A stretch of 64,000 nucleotides of DNA from SFLA01 sp045595165 (lineage in GTDB: Bacteria; Bacillota; Clostridia; Oscillospirales; CAG-382): NCBI GenBank assembly GCA_045595165.1, contig JAZNZY010000023.1:1-64000 (forward strand), read 5' to 3'. Position 1 is the first letter of the stretch. Each line of letters opens with the position of its first letter. Shown piece after piece: positions 9,001-17,052 of the stretch. The notes under the pieces are model-generated. The model was not told the origin of the DNA and ran no database searches. It was given only the letters and a program-made list of their open reading frames with translations. Made by a program: the position numbers and the translations under genes.

Positions 9001-11043
9001 CATATATTTGCAGGTGCTTTTTCGGGCGGATTCTGCGTTACCGGCAACGGTGCTTCACTTACTGTTCACGGCTCTGCAATGGCAGGAAACCGGCCGCAAA
9101 TACAAAACGGCAACGGTATGTTTTATGAATATGCCGATATATACAGTGATCTTGGCGTGTTGTATATAGACGGAATTGCATTTAACGGCGGAAAATGTAA
9201 CGTTGGCGGCAAGCATCGTCTTGAGTGTGTAATGCCCTTCGGTACTATATATTCCTCCGAATTCTCCATAGTTCCCGCTCTTTCGGGAATTTCTGTATCC
9301 GGCGGCAACCGTGAATTGAATCTGGGAGAAAGCCAGTATATTCTGGTTGAATATCTTCCCGAAGGCGCATCTGCTGTTACAGCGGAATTTTCCGTTACGG
9401 GAAACAGCGTTACGGTGGATCAAAACGGTCTTATGACAGCAGTAAGCGAAGGCACTTCGCTTGTTACCGTCAGTGCAGGGGGATTTTCCGCAAGTATAGT
9501 TGTTACGGTAACAAAGCTGGAAATAAGCTTTACCGATGTTCGGTTTGTATACAATGAATCTGCGCGCATTGTAAGCATACCCGCAGGTATAACTGCGGAG
9601 TATCTTGCCGATACTGTGGCAGACAAGGACGTTTATTTCATTGTTTTGGATTCTCTCGACGAAGTCGTAAATGAAGATGAAATTCTGTCCACGGGAATGT
9701 CAATAAATTTCCTTTCGGATACAGGGGAAAGTATAGGCCGTGTTCCCATCGTTGTCCGGGGCGATCTGGATTGCGACGGTATGCTCACCGCATCCGATAT
9801 GCGTATGCTTTCCGATGGTATAAACGGCAACAATTTAAATTTGCATTCCTTTTATGCCGGTGATTGCGTGGCTGACGGTATTCTCGACCGGCAGGATAAG
9901 TCCCAATTGCTTTCTTTGATAATGGAATTTTCCGAAAATCTTCCCGCTTATGATAACTTTCTTAAGGTTACCGCTTCCATACCCGCAACACTTCACCCTG
10001 CAAGTGAATTTTCCGTGGTTCTGTACGTGGACGGCGGTATCGGTATGGATTCTGTGTGGGGCAGTTTCGCCTTTGACGATAACCGTCTTGAATTCGTGTA
10101 TATGGCAGGGCTTGATTATAAGGTAGATTACAGCATCGACGGCGGAGTCATAAGCTTCGCGGCATACGAAAGCTCCGCAGCTCCCTCGGACCGTGTGATC
10201 AAATCCTTTGCGGAAGTAAGGCTCCGTGTAAAGGCGGATACCGATCTGTCCGATATAAATTTCAAGCTTTACGGCTGTGCCGCTACTGTGGAGGGAAGCA
10301 TTGTTTCCTCTGCCGAGAGTGTAAAAACTGCTTTCGTTAAAAAGAGAACCTCTGCAGACTTCTCTATAAAGATAAATAATGCAGAGTATTTTGTGTTCAA
10401 TCCTGCAATTCGCAGTTATTCAGTAACCGTGCCTTATGATACGGTTGCTCTTGATATTGAGTTTGATTATCCCGATGGGGGAATAGTTATCTTATCAGAT
10501 ACCGTTATACCCGAAAAAGATGAGCTTACTGTAAACATCAAATACACTTCGCCGTCGGGCGTTTCCACTGTTTACAAAATATTGGTTATCCGTGAAAAGC
10601 AGGCGGTTTTGAGTAACGATCCTTTTCTTGAATCAATATTTGTTTCCGAAGGGGAGTTAACTCCCGCATTCATTCCGGAGCGTTTGAAATATAAGCTCGA
10701 TCTGTCTTATGATGCACCCGTTCCCGAATTCACCGCTGTTGCAAGACATAAAGGCACGGTAATAACTGCCGAAATACCCGAAAGCTTTCCCGTAGGAGAA
10801 ACCGATGTGCTGTTTTACTGTGTTGCCGAGGACGGCACCGCAGTAACGTATACCGTAACCGTAGTACGCGCGGAACAAGAAATTTCTCACACTTCGGCAG
10901 ACAGCTCATCACCCGAACCATACGGAAACGGAAACCCTGCCTTCGCTATTATTGCAGGTGTTTTGATATCGGTAACCGCAATTGTTTTAATCATTATTGT
11001 TATAATTCGAAAGGGAAAAAACAATGTCCAAAAAGACTTCTAA
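6085..11043 (+). CDS. Giant cell-surface subtilase (S8) with dockerin-like, cohesin-like and cadherin-like modules
   Basis: This 1652-residue protein starts with a signal peptide (about 1-30). A subtilisin domain follows with the full triad: Asp131 (LDTGVD), His166 (GHGTAV), Ser324 (GTSLSAA) and the oxyanion Asn near 258 (AAAGNDG). Repeated beta-rich segments, possibly a propeller, span about 390-1060. A Big_2-like Ig domain lies at about 1065-1142. A dockerin-like pair begins with GDLDCDGMLTASD near 1225. A cohesin-like beta sandwich (about 1292-1415), two cadherin-like beta-sandwich repeats (about 1422-1598), a Ser/Pro linker and a C-terminal membrane helix with a basic tail (about 1615-1652) complete it. 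It is probably a cell-anchored exoprotease. A dockerin and a cohesin in one protease is unusual. Its 3' end overlaps the parvulin gene by 20 bp. Confidence 0.9.
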   Translation: MVKRFLSFVLSVFLLLAAAWEGGLGSFASFAEGEQRGDAFSRYIITFNDDADVFSLLQGYKYRALSEDENVYLVEIEDVTFLKPYCVSSEPELSRDLLVFSGDESLENACNIFEAQELSADPKDITVAVLDTGVDREHPSLKGVNILEGYDATSDTAGVYTDEDGHGTAVIGIIAAEDNGYGVTGVAGGVRIYPVKVSSGSGTVYSSALVAGIYNAVDNGADVINISLGGYSYSISEQHAVNYALSKGCIVIAAAGNDGANASLAGKYFYPASYEGVISVASVDADGAPSRFSQYNDRVTVAAPGNNITVCRPDGIHGVSSGTSLSAAIVSGIAALARACADELDGNQFKYLLMSVLGTNYSPYVGYGIIDAKSVVEASYEPIVTGIYNGAVLTAPTQIFFNKGAAKLDGKTFSSGDAVTKEGHHVFTLTYENKVVNISFTLSTEVLDYSVSQNSIVFSTGYGYLDGMPYLSGAPIPNGYHSFVLKSEHKTISSVVNIGLSGYIRGVEHGGNYSSAVAVTAYGNGSFTINGIEFSGTKVLSDGEYTAVATDPSGALTYSCSFTVKTDNRIHPGFGYESVIFAENEYGYLVVADSTSSSFRVYDISHLSAPLRTVRTDSKVLGFEKDGENLYIVLESAVYSVPHEQLKGSSAPRLTRCEDYVSGGGYVFDENSLYLDGQKILTTPYGKPLAVRDNLLFTSQGCVDINSGRLESAFFDRAVSITDNFVLFENAGLVEYTDILHISAATDISEIGYSDVFNDYTSFAYLSFVPEQIVTDMSCGKIFMLSGGAVHYTDISFITSGTIPLNDIPLYIAAGGGKLALFFSESCLVLDSNTFEPLYRYDMPCPQKALVGYYGIAACYENALLFAFDGEIVRISDIAVSDIDISFENVYVANSEGIGIFAFDGSYVGSISCGDTNKVFTDGVYIASRDTVYLVSDGSVVSRIPAEIISIMNGLVFTVDGVYSPEGIRLSDHIFAGAFSGGFCVTGNGASLTVHGSAMAGNRPQIQNGNGMFYEYADIYSDLGVLYIDGIAFNGGKCNVGGKHRLECVMPFGTIYSSEFSIVPALSGISVSGGNRELNLGESQYILVEYLPEGASAVTAEFSVTGNSVTVDQNGLMTAVSEGTSLVTVSAGGFSASIVVTVTKLEISFTDVRFVYNESARIVSIPAGITAEYLADTVADKDVYFIVLDSLDEVVNEDEILSTGMSINFLSDTGESIGRVPIVVRGDLDCDGMLTASDMRMLSDGINGNNLNLHSFYAGDCVADGILDRQDKSQLLSLIMEFSENLPAYDNFLKVTASIPATLHPASEFSVVLYVDGGIGMDSVWGSFAFDDNRLEFVYMAGLDYKVDYSIDGGVISFAAYESSAAPSDRVIKSFAEVRLRVKADTDLSDINFKLYGCAATVEGSIVSSAESVKTAFVKKRTSADFSIKINNAEYFVFNPAIRSYSVTVPYDTVALDIEFDYPDGGIVILSDTVIPEKDELTVNIKYTSPSGVSTVYKILVIREKQAVLSNDPFLESIFVSEGELTPAFIPERLKYKLDLSYDAPVPEFTAVARHKGTVITAEIPESFPVGETDVLFYCVAEDGTAVTYTVTVVRAEQEISHTSADSSSPEPYGNGNPAFAIIAGVLISVTAIVLIIIVIIRKGKNNVQKDF

Positions 11044-12484
11044 AAGCTCTTATTTCGCAGAGCAGAGAAAAAATAAAATATTGGAGCAGCAAAGAACGCA
11101 ACGTCGCAACGCATTTTTCAAAAAATGCGGTATTTTCCTGGGATGTGTTGCGGCGGTCGTCTTGTGTGCCGTTCTGTGCGTTCAACTGGTTCTTAATTCC
11201 GGTGTGCTTTTAAACAAAACCGTTATGGAGAGCGAAAACTTTGAGATAACCGCAGGTATGATGAGTTATTATATCTACGATCAGAACCGCGCATTCGCAA
11301 AATATTACGGCTCCTCCATTGCCGATGTTTACGATTCGAATAAACCTCTCAAAAAGCAGGATTATTCAAGCGAGAAAACCTTTTTCCAATACTTTGCGGA
11401 TACTGCGTATAATAACGCGTTGAGCTATCTTTACTGCTGCGAAGCCGCAAAGGAAAACGGTTACGATCTGTCCGACGAAACCAAACAGGCATTGCGCGAG
11501 CGTGCTGATTCTCTTGACGCTGATGAATACGGCAGAGGACTCAAGCACGAAGACATTTACAACGCTTTGTATTTGAGTGTGCTTGCCGCAGAATATTCTT
11601 CAAAGATGTATAACGATATAGCTCCCGAAATGAACGAGATAGATGAGTATTACTCCGAAAACCCCGTGTATTGCCAGAGTGCAGGATATCTCATGTATTC
11701 CGTGTCCTACGCCAAGGACGATAAAGCGGCTATGGAAAAGGCAAAGGATGCCGCAGACAAGATAGCCCTTTCCGAAAATGAGGATGAATTTAAAAAAGCA
11801 GTACTTTCTTATCTCACAGACGGAAAGGTAACCGAGCTTAGCAAAGCGGACGCCGCTACTCAAAAAGTAATAAACGGTATGAAGTATGACGGCGTGTCCT
11901 ATGCCAATAACGAACTTGGTATCTGGCTGTTTAAAAAGGCGCAGGTAGGTGAAACCAGAGTGGTTCAGGACACCACCTCCAACTGCTATTACGTTTATAT
12001 GCTTACAACAGCCCCCTTCCTTGATACACAAAAAACGGTTGACGTTCGTCATATTCTTGTTTCATTTGGCGATTTTGAAAGTAAGGAAGCCGCAAAAGCC
12101 GAAGCGGAGCGTATATATGATCTGTTTAAAAACGGCAACGGCACCGAAGAGGAGTTTGCGGTACTGGCATCTCGTTATTCGACCGACGAAGGCTCCTTTG
12201 CTGTCGGCGGATTATACGAGAGAATACAAAAAGGCGAAATGGTTGCAGAATACGATGATTGGTGCTTTGATGAATCCCGCAAGTACGGCGATACCGGTAT
12301 TGTCGCAACATCCTTCGGATATCATATAATGTTTTTCTGCAAGGATAACATCCTTAACTGGCAGCTTAAATATTTTACCGAGAAAGCGGATGCCGCTTCC
12401 AAGGAGAAGCTTACCGAAATGCAGTACGAATATGAGTTGACCCATGATCTTGATAAGATCTATGCGATCCCCGAAGTAAAGTAA
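11024..12484 (+). CDS. Membrane-tethered parvulin-type peptidyl-prolyl isomerase (PrsA/SurA-like)
   Basis: The 486-residue protein has a basic cytoplasmic start, a membrane helix (about residues 32-55), a helical SurA-like chaperone region and a PpiC rotamase domain at about 336-435, with the typical VDVRHILVSF opening and a FGYHIMFF closing strand. It should fold or guide secreted proteins outside the membrane. It overlaps the subtilase gene by 20 bp and has a GAAAGGG site inside that gene, so the two are co-expressed. The likely role is maturation of the large surface protease beside it (inference). PrsA is usually a lipoprotein; this one uses an uncleaved helix instead. A terminator follows. 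Confidence 0.9.
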   Translation: MSKKTSKSSYFAEQRKNKILEQQRTQRRNAFFKKCGIFLGCVAAVVLCAVLCVQLVLNSGVLLNKTVMESENFEITAGMMSYYIYDQNRAFAKYYGSSIADVYDSNKPLKKQDYSSEKTFFQYFADTAYNNALSYLYCCEAAKENGYDLSDETKQALRERADSLDADEYGRGLKHEDIYNALYLSVLAAEYSSKMYNDIAPEMNEIDEYYSENPVYCQSAGYLMYSVSYAKDDKAAMEKAKDAADKIALSENEDEFKKAVLSYLTDGKVTELSKADAATQKVINGMKYDGVSYANNELGIWLFKKAQVGETRVVQDTTSNCYYVYMLTTAPFLDTQKTVDVRHILVSFGDFESKEAAKAEAERIYDLFKNGNGTEEEFAVLASRYSTDEGSFAVGGLYERIQKGEMVAEYDDWCFDESRKYGDTGIVATSFGYHIMFFCKDNILNWQLKYFTEKADAASKEKLTEMQYEYELTHDLDKIYAIPEVK

Positions 12485-12490
12485 ATACAA

Positions 12491-12517
12491 AAAACGCCCG
12501 ATTTTCTCGGGCGTTTT
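12491..12517. terminator. Bidirectional terminator between convergent genes
   Basis: An 11-bp stem (12491-12501 with 12507-12517), flanked by A-runs and T-runs, lies between the parvulin stop and the stop of the leftward GH3 gene. It can serve both. Confidence 0.9.
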
Positions 12518-12540
12518 CTTTTGCTGTGGGATTGTACGGT

Positions 12541-15216
12541 TTAGTATATTGTGATCTTGTGTACCTTAACCTTGTCGGTATCTGACATAAAGGTCATTTC
12601 ATTGTTTCCTTCAAGAAGGCTTATAAGACGGTATTCGGTAATAATATTTCCGTCCGTGCCGCCTACGGTGTAGGTAGCGGCGTTGTGCCAAGTGATTATA
12701 AGCTGTATATCGGTTTGTGTAAGTGCGGGAGTAGTGGAAGAAAGCTCAACCGCAATTACGGCACGGCGGGCGTTGGGAGAGTTGTAAACAGCCTTATAAT
12801 CCACAACGTCAGCAGTGAAAACGGGCTCTTTTCCTTCAACAAGGCTCTTGGGATCGGCAGTTCCGTAGCCTTCGCGCATTGCTTTGAAGGAAAGGCTTTC
12901 CAAAGCGTATGTGCAAAGATGCTCTGCGCAGATCCCCAACTGTGCTCTGGTCAGCTCGCCGTTTTCAAGGGAAACCGCCAGATTGTCATCTCTGGTTTCC
13001 GCATCGGAACAGACCATATAAACGTCGTTCTGCGCCTGTACCATCGCTTTAAGATTTGTTGTACAGCCCTTGCCGTCAACATCACTGATCTTTGCCCACC
13101 AGTCACTCATTACAAATCCGTCGAATCCGAAATCGTTGCGCAGGATGCCGATACAAAGGTCTGCGTTTCCTGCGGCCCATTCTCCGTTTACGGGATTGTA
13201 AGAGGTCATTACCGCACGAACGTTACTTTCGGTAACCGCAATAAAGAAGGGGAACGCATAGATCTCTCTTACTGCACGTTCGGACAATACCGAATCTACG
13301 TCGTGCCGTGATTTTTCCTGGTTATTGGCAAGGAAGTGCTTTATGGTAGCGGAAACGCCTGCGTTATCAAGTCCTCTGCAGATTGCCGCACACATTTTGC
13401 CTGCCAGCAGGGGATCTTCGGAAAAATATTCAAAGTTTCTTCCGCACATGGGATTACGGTGGATGTTGGTGCCGGGACCCAGCAGAAGGTCAACCGCATA
13501 GGATGCCAATTCGTTTCCGCAATGAGTATACATGCTTTCGGCAAGCTCTGTGTTCCAGGAGGCTGCTATAGCCGTAGCATCGGGATAAGCAAAGCACTTT
13601 GCATCGCTTACCATACGGATTCCGGAAGGACCGTCGGTACAGCACATAACGGGAATTTTCTTTTGGGAAAGAGGCTTTGTAACACCGCCGAACGCCGCAC
13701 CGGTACCGGGAGTAACCTTGGGGCTGTTCATACCCTCGCCGCGTACTATACAGCAAAGCTCTTTGTCGCTGAGTTGGGCGATGAAATCACGCATAGACGC
13801 CTTGTTTTCCGCAACGTCATAGAGGGTGATGCCCTTGTCACCGGTGAAGGGAAGCTCGGGCAGATCGGGAAGGGAAAACTTTTGAGTTCTTGTAGGTACG
13901 TCCTCGTATTCAACAACGCCGTTGTTATTGTAAATGCGAGTGAATTCACGTACGGGAGCAAGTGCGGTAACGCATTGTTTCAATACCTTTGTTTCATCAA
14001 TAACGGTTTTCAATACGTCGAAGGTATTTACGGAAGAATCACCGATACAGTAAGTATATTCGCCTTTTTCAAGAATGTAGCAGAAACGGTGTCCCGTCTT
14101 GCCGCTATCGTCATAAGAAGCAATTACACGCTCGGGCACGGAAACAGTGCCGTTACATTCTTCGCCGGGTGCCAGCAGGGGAGTCTTGTAAAAACCGCAC
14201 AGAACGCTTTCGGGCTTACCTAAAACGCCCTGAGGCTGTCTGCAGTAGCACTGAACTACCTGCTTGCCGCTGTAATTACCCGTATTTTTAACCGTAAAGC
14301 TTATATCGACCGTACCGTTTTCTGATTTTGCATCGGTAACGTTGATTACAAAATCGGTATATGATAAACCGAAACCGAAGGGGTACGCAATATCCTGTTT
14401 TGCAAAGGTGTTGAAATAACGGTAGCCGACGTAAATATCCTCTTGGTAAAGATTGTATTCGGTACTGCCGTAATTCTTTGCGGAGGGAACCGCCTCGGGA
14501 GAAACCGCAATGGTATCGGGCAGCTTTCCGCTGGGAGATATCTTTCCGCAAATGACCTGAGCGGCTGCTTTTCCGCCCATCATTCCCGCCTGCCACAGAT
14601 ACAGCACGCTGTCGATGTTGTGCTTTTCAACCCACGACATATCCATAACACCGCAAACGTTGAGTAAAATGCATACTTTATCGAATTTTTGGCGTATAAT
14701 AGCTATGTTGTTTTCTTCCGTTTCGGAAAGGAAGTAGCTGCCCGCTACGGGAGCGCAGTCCTTGTCCTCGCCTGCGGTACGGGATATAACGATGATTGCG
14801 GTATCGCAACGCTTGGCTGCGGCAGATACGAATTCTTCGGTAAGCTCAGGCTCCTTCTGGGACCAGGGATGTGTCCAGCCGTTATCGGGATCATAAGGAT
14901 TTTCTTTAACAAAAGCATCGTAAATTGCTTCCGTTTCCGCATCAAGCAGTATACCCTCTTCTTTAAGAGAATCTGCTATGTTCGTTATATAAGGGGGTGC
15001 GACTCTTCCGCCGCTTCCCGTACCTGCAAAAAGGTAATTTTTTTGCATTCTGCCGAACAAACAAACTTTGCTGTTTTCCTTCAAAGGAAGACAACCGTTT
15101 TTGTTTTCCAGCATTACGATAGATTCAGCAGCACACAAAAGTGCATCGGGCACAGACTGCTCATAGGCATATTTCTTTTCGCCTAAAAGATATTCAAAAG
15201 CGTTTTTTACGTTCAT
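12541..15216 (-). CDS. Family 3 glycoside hydrolase (beta-glucosidase-like) with swapped domain order
   Basis: The 891-residue enzyme carries the GH3 halves in reverse. The alpha/beta sandwich that supplies the acid/base comes first, with SRTAGEDKDC giving Glu near residue 150. A fibronectin-III-like domain follows (about 290-400). The TIM-barrel half comes last, with NPMCGRNFEYFSEDPLLAG and the nucleophile motif GFVMSDWW, Asp705. The same order is known in Butyrivibrio and Ruminococcus albus beta-glucosidases. No signal peptide is seen, so it probably cleaves imported beta-glucosides or cello-oligosaccharides in the cytoplasm; the exact substrate is unknown. ATG 15216 is chosen because AGAGGTGAT stands 7 bases upstream and the promoter at 15241-15269 excludes an earlier in-frame codon at 15240. 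Confidence 0.93.
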   Translation of the reverse strand: MNVKNAFEYLLGEKKYAYEQSVPDALLCAAESIVMLENKNGCLPLKENSKVCLFGRMQKNYLFAGTGSGGRVAPPYITNIADSLKEEGILLDAETEAIYDAFVKENPYDPDNGWTHPWSQKEPELTEEFVSAAAKRCDTAIIVISRTAGEDKDCAPVAGSYFLSETEENNIAIIRQKFDKVCILLNVCGVMDMSWVEKHNIDSVLYLWQAGMMGGKAAAQVICGKISPSGKLPDTIAVSPEAVPSAKNYGSTEYNLYQEDIYVGYRYFNTFAKQDIAYPFGFGLSYTDFVINVTDAKSENGTVDISFTVKNTGNYSGKQVVQCYCRQPQGVLGKPESVLCGFYKTPLLAPGEECNGTVSVPERVIASYDDSGKTGHRFCYILEKGEYTYCIGDSSVNTFDVLKTVIDETKVLKQCVTALAPVREFTRIYNNNGVVEYEDVPTRTQKFSLPDLPELPFTGDKGITLYDVAENKASMRDFIAQLSDKELCCIVRGEGMNSPKVTPGTGAAFGGVTKPLSQKKIPVMCCTDGPSGIRMVSDAKCFAYPDATAIAASWNTELAESMYTHCGNELASYAVDLLLGPGTNIHRNPMCGRNFEYFSEDPLLAGKMCAAICRGLDNAGVSATIKHFLANNQEKSRHDVDSVLSERAVREIYAFPFFIAVTESNVRAVMTSYNPVNGEWAAGNADLCIGILRNDFGFDGFVMSDWWAKISDVDGKGCTTNLKAMVQAQNDVYMVCSDAETRDDNLAVSLENGELTRAQLGICAEHLCTYALESLSFKAMREGYGTADPKSLVEGKEPVFTADVVDYKAVYNSPNARRAVIAVELSSTTPALTQTDIQLIITWHNAATYTVGGTDGNIITEYRLISLLEGNNEMTFMSDTDKVKVHKITIY

Positions 15217-15240
15217 AAATACAATCACCTCTTGCCACAT

Positions 15241-15269
15241 ATTTTACCATTAACTGCGGTTATAGTCAA
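15241..15269 (-). promoter_or_regulatory. Promoter of the GH3 gene
   Basis: On the minus strand TTGACT (15269-15264), 17-nt spacer, TAAAAT (15246-15241) with an extended TGG. The 5' leader would be only about 18 nt. No catabolite-repression operator is evident. Confidence 0.8.
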
Positions 15270-15291
15270 TGAGAATGTTTACAATTTTTCC

Positions 15292-15320
15292 TTGATTTAC
15301 CGTTTACATAGTGCTATTAT
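15292..15320 (+). promoter_or_regulatory. Promoter of the hemolysin III-thioesterase pair
   Basis: TTGATT (15292-15297), 17-nt spacer, TATTAT (15315-15320), with an extended -10 TGC. It is divergent from the GH3 promoter about 20 bp away. Confidence 0.75.
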
Positions 15321-15349
15321 AAACTCATAACGATTCGGAGGTATCTTTT

Positions 15350-16018
15350 TTGAGAACCAAGCTTTCAGACCGTGTTCTTCCTACCTATACGAAAGGTGAG
15401 GAAATATTCAATATGGTTTCCCACATTGTGGGAGGCGCTTTTGCAATTTTCGCTCTCGTCACGGGAATTCTTATTTCTGCTTTTAAAGGAAACGTTTACG
15501 GAATCGTTTCCTGTTCCATATACGGAGCTTCAATGGTGCTTCTTTATTGTATGTCCAGCATCTATCACGGTTTGAGACCGGGAATTGCAAAAAAGGTTTT
15601 GCAGGTGCTTGATCACTGTACCATATATTTACTGATCGCCGGAACTTACACCCCCATATTGCTGTGCGCGATGCGCCCCGTTTATCCCGTCATCGCTTGG
15701 GTGGTTTTCGGTATCGAGTGGGGATGCGCCGCATTGGCAATTACCCTTACCGCTATTGATCTCAGACAGTACCGCGTTTTTTCTATGATATGTTACATTG
15801 TTATGGGATGGGCGATAATATTCGCTATCGTTCCCACCATAGAAGTGCTGACGATACCCGGATTTTTATACGTGCTGGGCGGCGGAATATTTTATACTAT
15901 CGGAGCGATTCTTTACGGCTTGGGCAGAAAACGCCGTTATATGCACAACGCTTTTCACGTTTTCGTTATTGCGGGAAGCGTACTGCAGTTTATCGGAATT
16001 GCGCTATATGCGCTATAA
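15350..16018 (+). CDS. Hemolysin III / PAQR family membrane protein
   Basis: The 222-residue protein has about seven membrane helices and the family signature near the N-terminus (EEIFNMVSHIVGG) with a conserved His, plus SSIYHG and a C-terminal NAFHVFVI block. These Glu and His residues form the metal-binding centre of the PAQR/CREST superfamily. Its bacterial role is uncertain; relatives affect membrane-lipid homeostasis, and the name hemolysin is historical. Translation starts at TTG 15350, with CGGAGGT 8-10 bases upstream and no better codon. It is probably co-transcribed with the thioesterase gene 11 bp downstream. Confidence 0.92.
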   Translation: MRTKLSDRVLPTYTKGEEIFNMVSHIVGGAFAIFALVTGILISAFKGNVYGIVSCSIYGASMVLLYCMSSIYHGLRPGIAKKVLQVLDHCTIYLLIAGTYTPILLCAMRPVYPVIAWVVFGIEWGCAALAITLTAIDLRQYRVFSMICYIVMGWAIIFAIVPTIEVLTIPGFLYVLGGGIFYTIGAILYGLGRKRRYMHNAFHVFVIAGSVLQFIGIALYAL

Positions 16019-16029
16019 GGAGGATTTTT

Positions 16030-16416
16030 ATGTTAAAAACAGGTATTGTTCACAGCGTTGATATATTGGTTACGGATAACCTTTCCGCAAAGAATATGGG
16101 AAGCGGCTCTCTTGACGTGCTGGCAACTCCTGCGCTTATTGCGGGAATGGAAAACGTGTGTATGAACTGTGTTGCACCTTTTCTTGAAGAGGGGTCCACC
16201 ACCGTGGGTACCAGGGTAGACGTTTCCCATCTTGCCGCCACATCCCTTGGGGACACCGTAACCTATAAATGTACCCTTGTTGAAGTGGATAAACGCCGCC
16301 TTGTTTTTTCTGTCGAAGCCTTTGACAGCTCGGGAAAAACAGGGGAAGGTACACACGAAAGATTTATAGTCGATACCGCCCGTTTTATGGCAAAGGTAAA
16401 CGCAAAGAAAAACTGA
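16030..16416 (+). CDS. Hotdog-fold thioesterase (FlK-like)
   Basis: The 128-residue protein matches the fluoroacetyl-CoA-thioesterase-like branch of the hotdog superfamily. It has an N-terminal strand, the helix segment ATPALIAGMENVCMNCV, then STTVGTRVDVSHLAATSLGD, which contains the conserved Thr and His region, and an ending with GTHERFIVD. Such enzymes hydrolyse small acyl-CoA thioesters; fluoroacetate itself is an unlikely substrate here. ATG 16030 follows AAGGAGGA by 6-7 bases. An open frame runs further upstream, but it overlaps the HlyIII gene and is not needed. It is the second gene of a two-gene operon with HlyIII, which hints at a shared lipid or acyl-CoA role (inference). Confidence 0.88.
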   Translation: MLKTGIVHSVDILVTDNLSAKNMGSGSLDVLATPALIAGMENVCMNCVAPFLEEGSTTVGTRVDVSHLAATSLGDTVTYKCTLVEVDKRRLVFSVEAFDSSGKTGEGTHERFIVDTARFMAKVNAKKN

Positions 16417-16453
16417 ACAACTCCCACCGTTCACAGTTTGTACAAATTTACCC

Positions 16454-16481
16454 TTGAAAAAAACCACACTTATGGTATAAT
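16454..16481 (+). promoter_or_regulatory. Promoter of the carD-like gene
   Basis: TTGAAA (16454-16459), 16-nt spacer, TATAAT (16476-16481) with an extended TGG. It leads into the CarD-like gene at 16527. Confidence 0.8.
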
Positions 16482-16526
16482 ACATTTAGGGAAATATTTA
16501 CAAAAGAACGGAAAGGCGTGGCGAAA

Positions 16527-17027
16527 GTGTTTTCAAAAGGTGAATATGTGGTTTATGCCATTAACGGCATTTGTCTTATAGAAGATATCGGTCCTATGCG
16601 TAATTCCGAGGAGGACGATAAGAATTATTATATTCTCCGTCCAAATAACAGCCCCGCATCGGTTTTGTACGTTCCCGTTGATAATCCCGTGCTTTGTGGA
16701 AAAATGCGCGTGGTTTTTTCCAAAGCGGAGTTTGACGGAATATTATTCCAAGCCAAGCAGGAATGTATGGATTGGATCGATGACCGTAAAACCAGAATTG
16801 CTCGGTTCAGAGAGATACTTCTGGGCGGTGATATAAAAGCCCTCATTCTTCTTGCGGGCTGTATATACAAAAAAAGAACGCTGCTTAACGAAGCGGGCAA
16901 ACGCCTTTCGGATGCGGACGAGCATTTTTTCAAATCCGCAGAGCGCATAGTTGAAGAGGAACTCGCCTGGGCATTAAAAACCTCCCGTACGGATGCGGCG
17001 GAATATTTACGAACAGCTTTATCATAA
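16527..17027 (+). CDS. CarD-family transcription regulator
   Basis: The 166-residue protein begins with the RNA-polymerase interaction domain shared by CarD, CdnL and TRCF (MFSKGEYVVYAINGICLIED), which binds the polymerase beta subunit. A helical C-terminal half (about 70-166) follows that in CarD stabilises open promoter complexes. I prefer GTG 16527 to the in-frame GTG 16518: the GGAAAGG site ends at 16516, which fits only the later codon, and CarD proteins usually begin directly with this Phe-x-x-Gly segment. The next gene, a cytidylate-kinase-like protein, is 25 bp downstream. The target promoters are unknown. Confidence 0.88.
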   Translation: MFSKGEYVVYAINGICLIEDIGPMRNSEEDDKNYYILRPNNSPASVLYVPVDNPVLCGKMRVVFSKAEFDGILFQAKQECMDWIDDRKTRIARFREILLGGDIKALILLAGCIYKKRTLLNEAGKRLSDADEHFFKSAERIVEEELAWALKTSRTDAAEYLRTALS

Positions 17028-17052
17028 GCAACCTTGAACGGAGGTTCTTTAT

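Noticed and set aside
6085..11043. Cellulosome locus
   Set aside because: One dockerin-like and two cohesin-like modules exist, but no scaffoldin with repeated cohesins and no dockerin-bearing cellulase is visible.
13336..14223. Plus-strand open frame within the GH3 gene
   Set aside because: Shadow of the GH3 reading frame; the minus-strand gene has both catalytic residues and good start signals.
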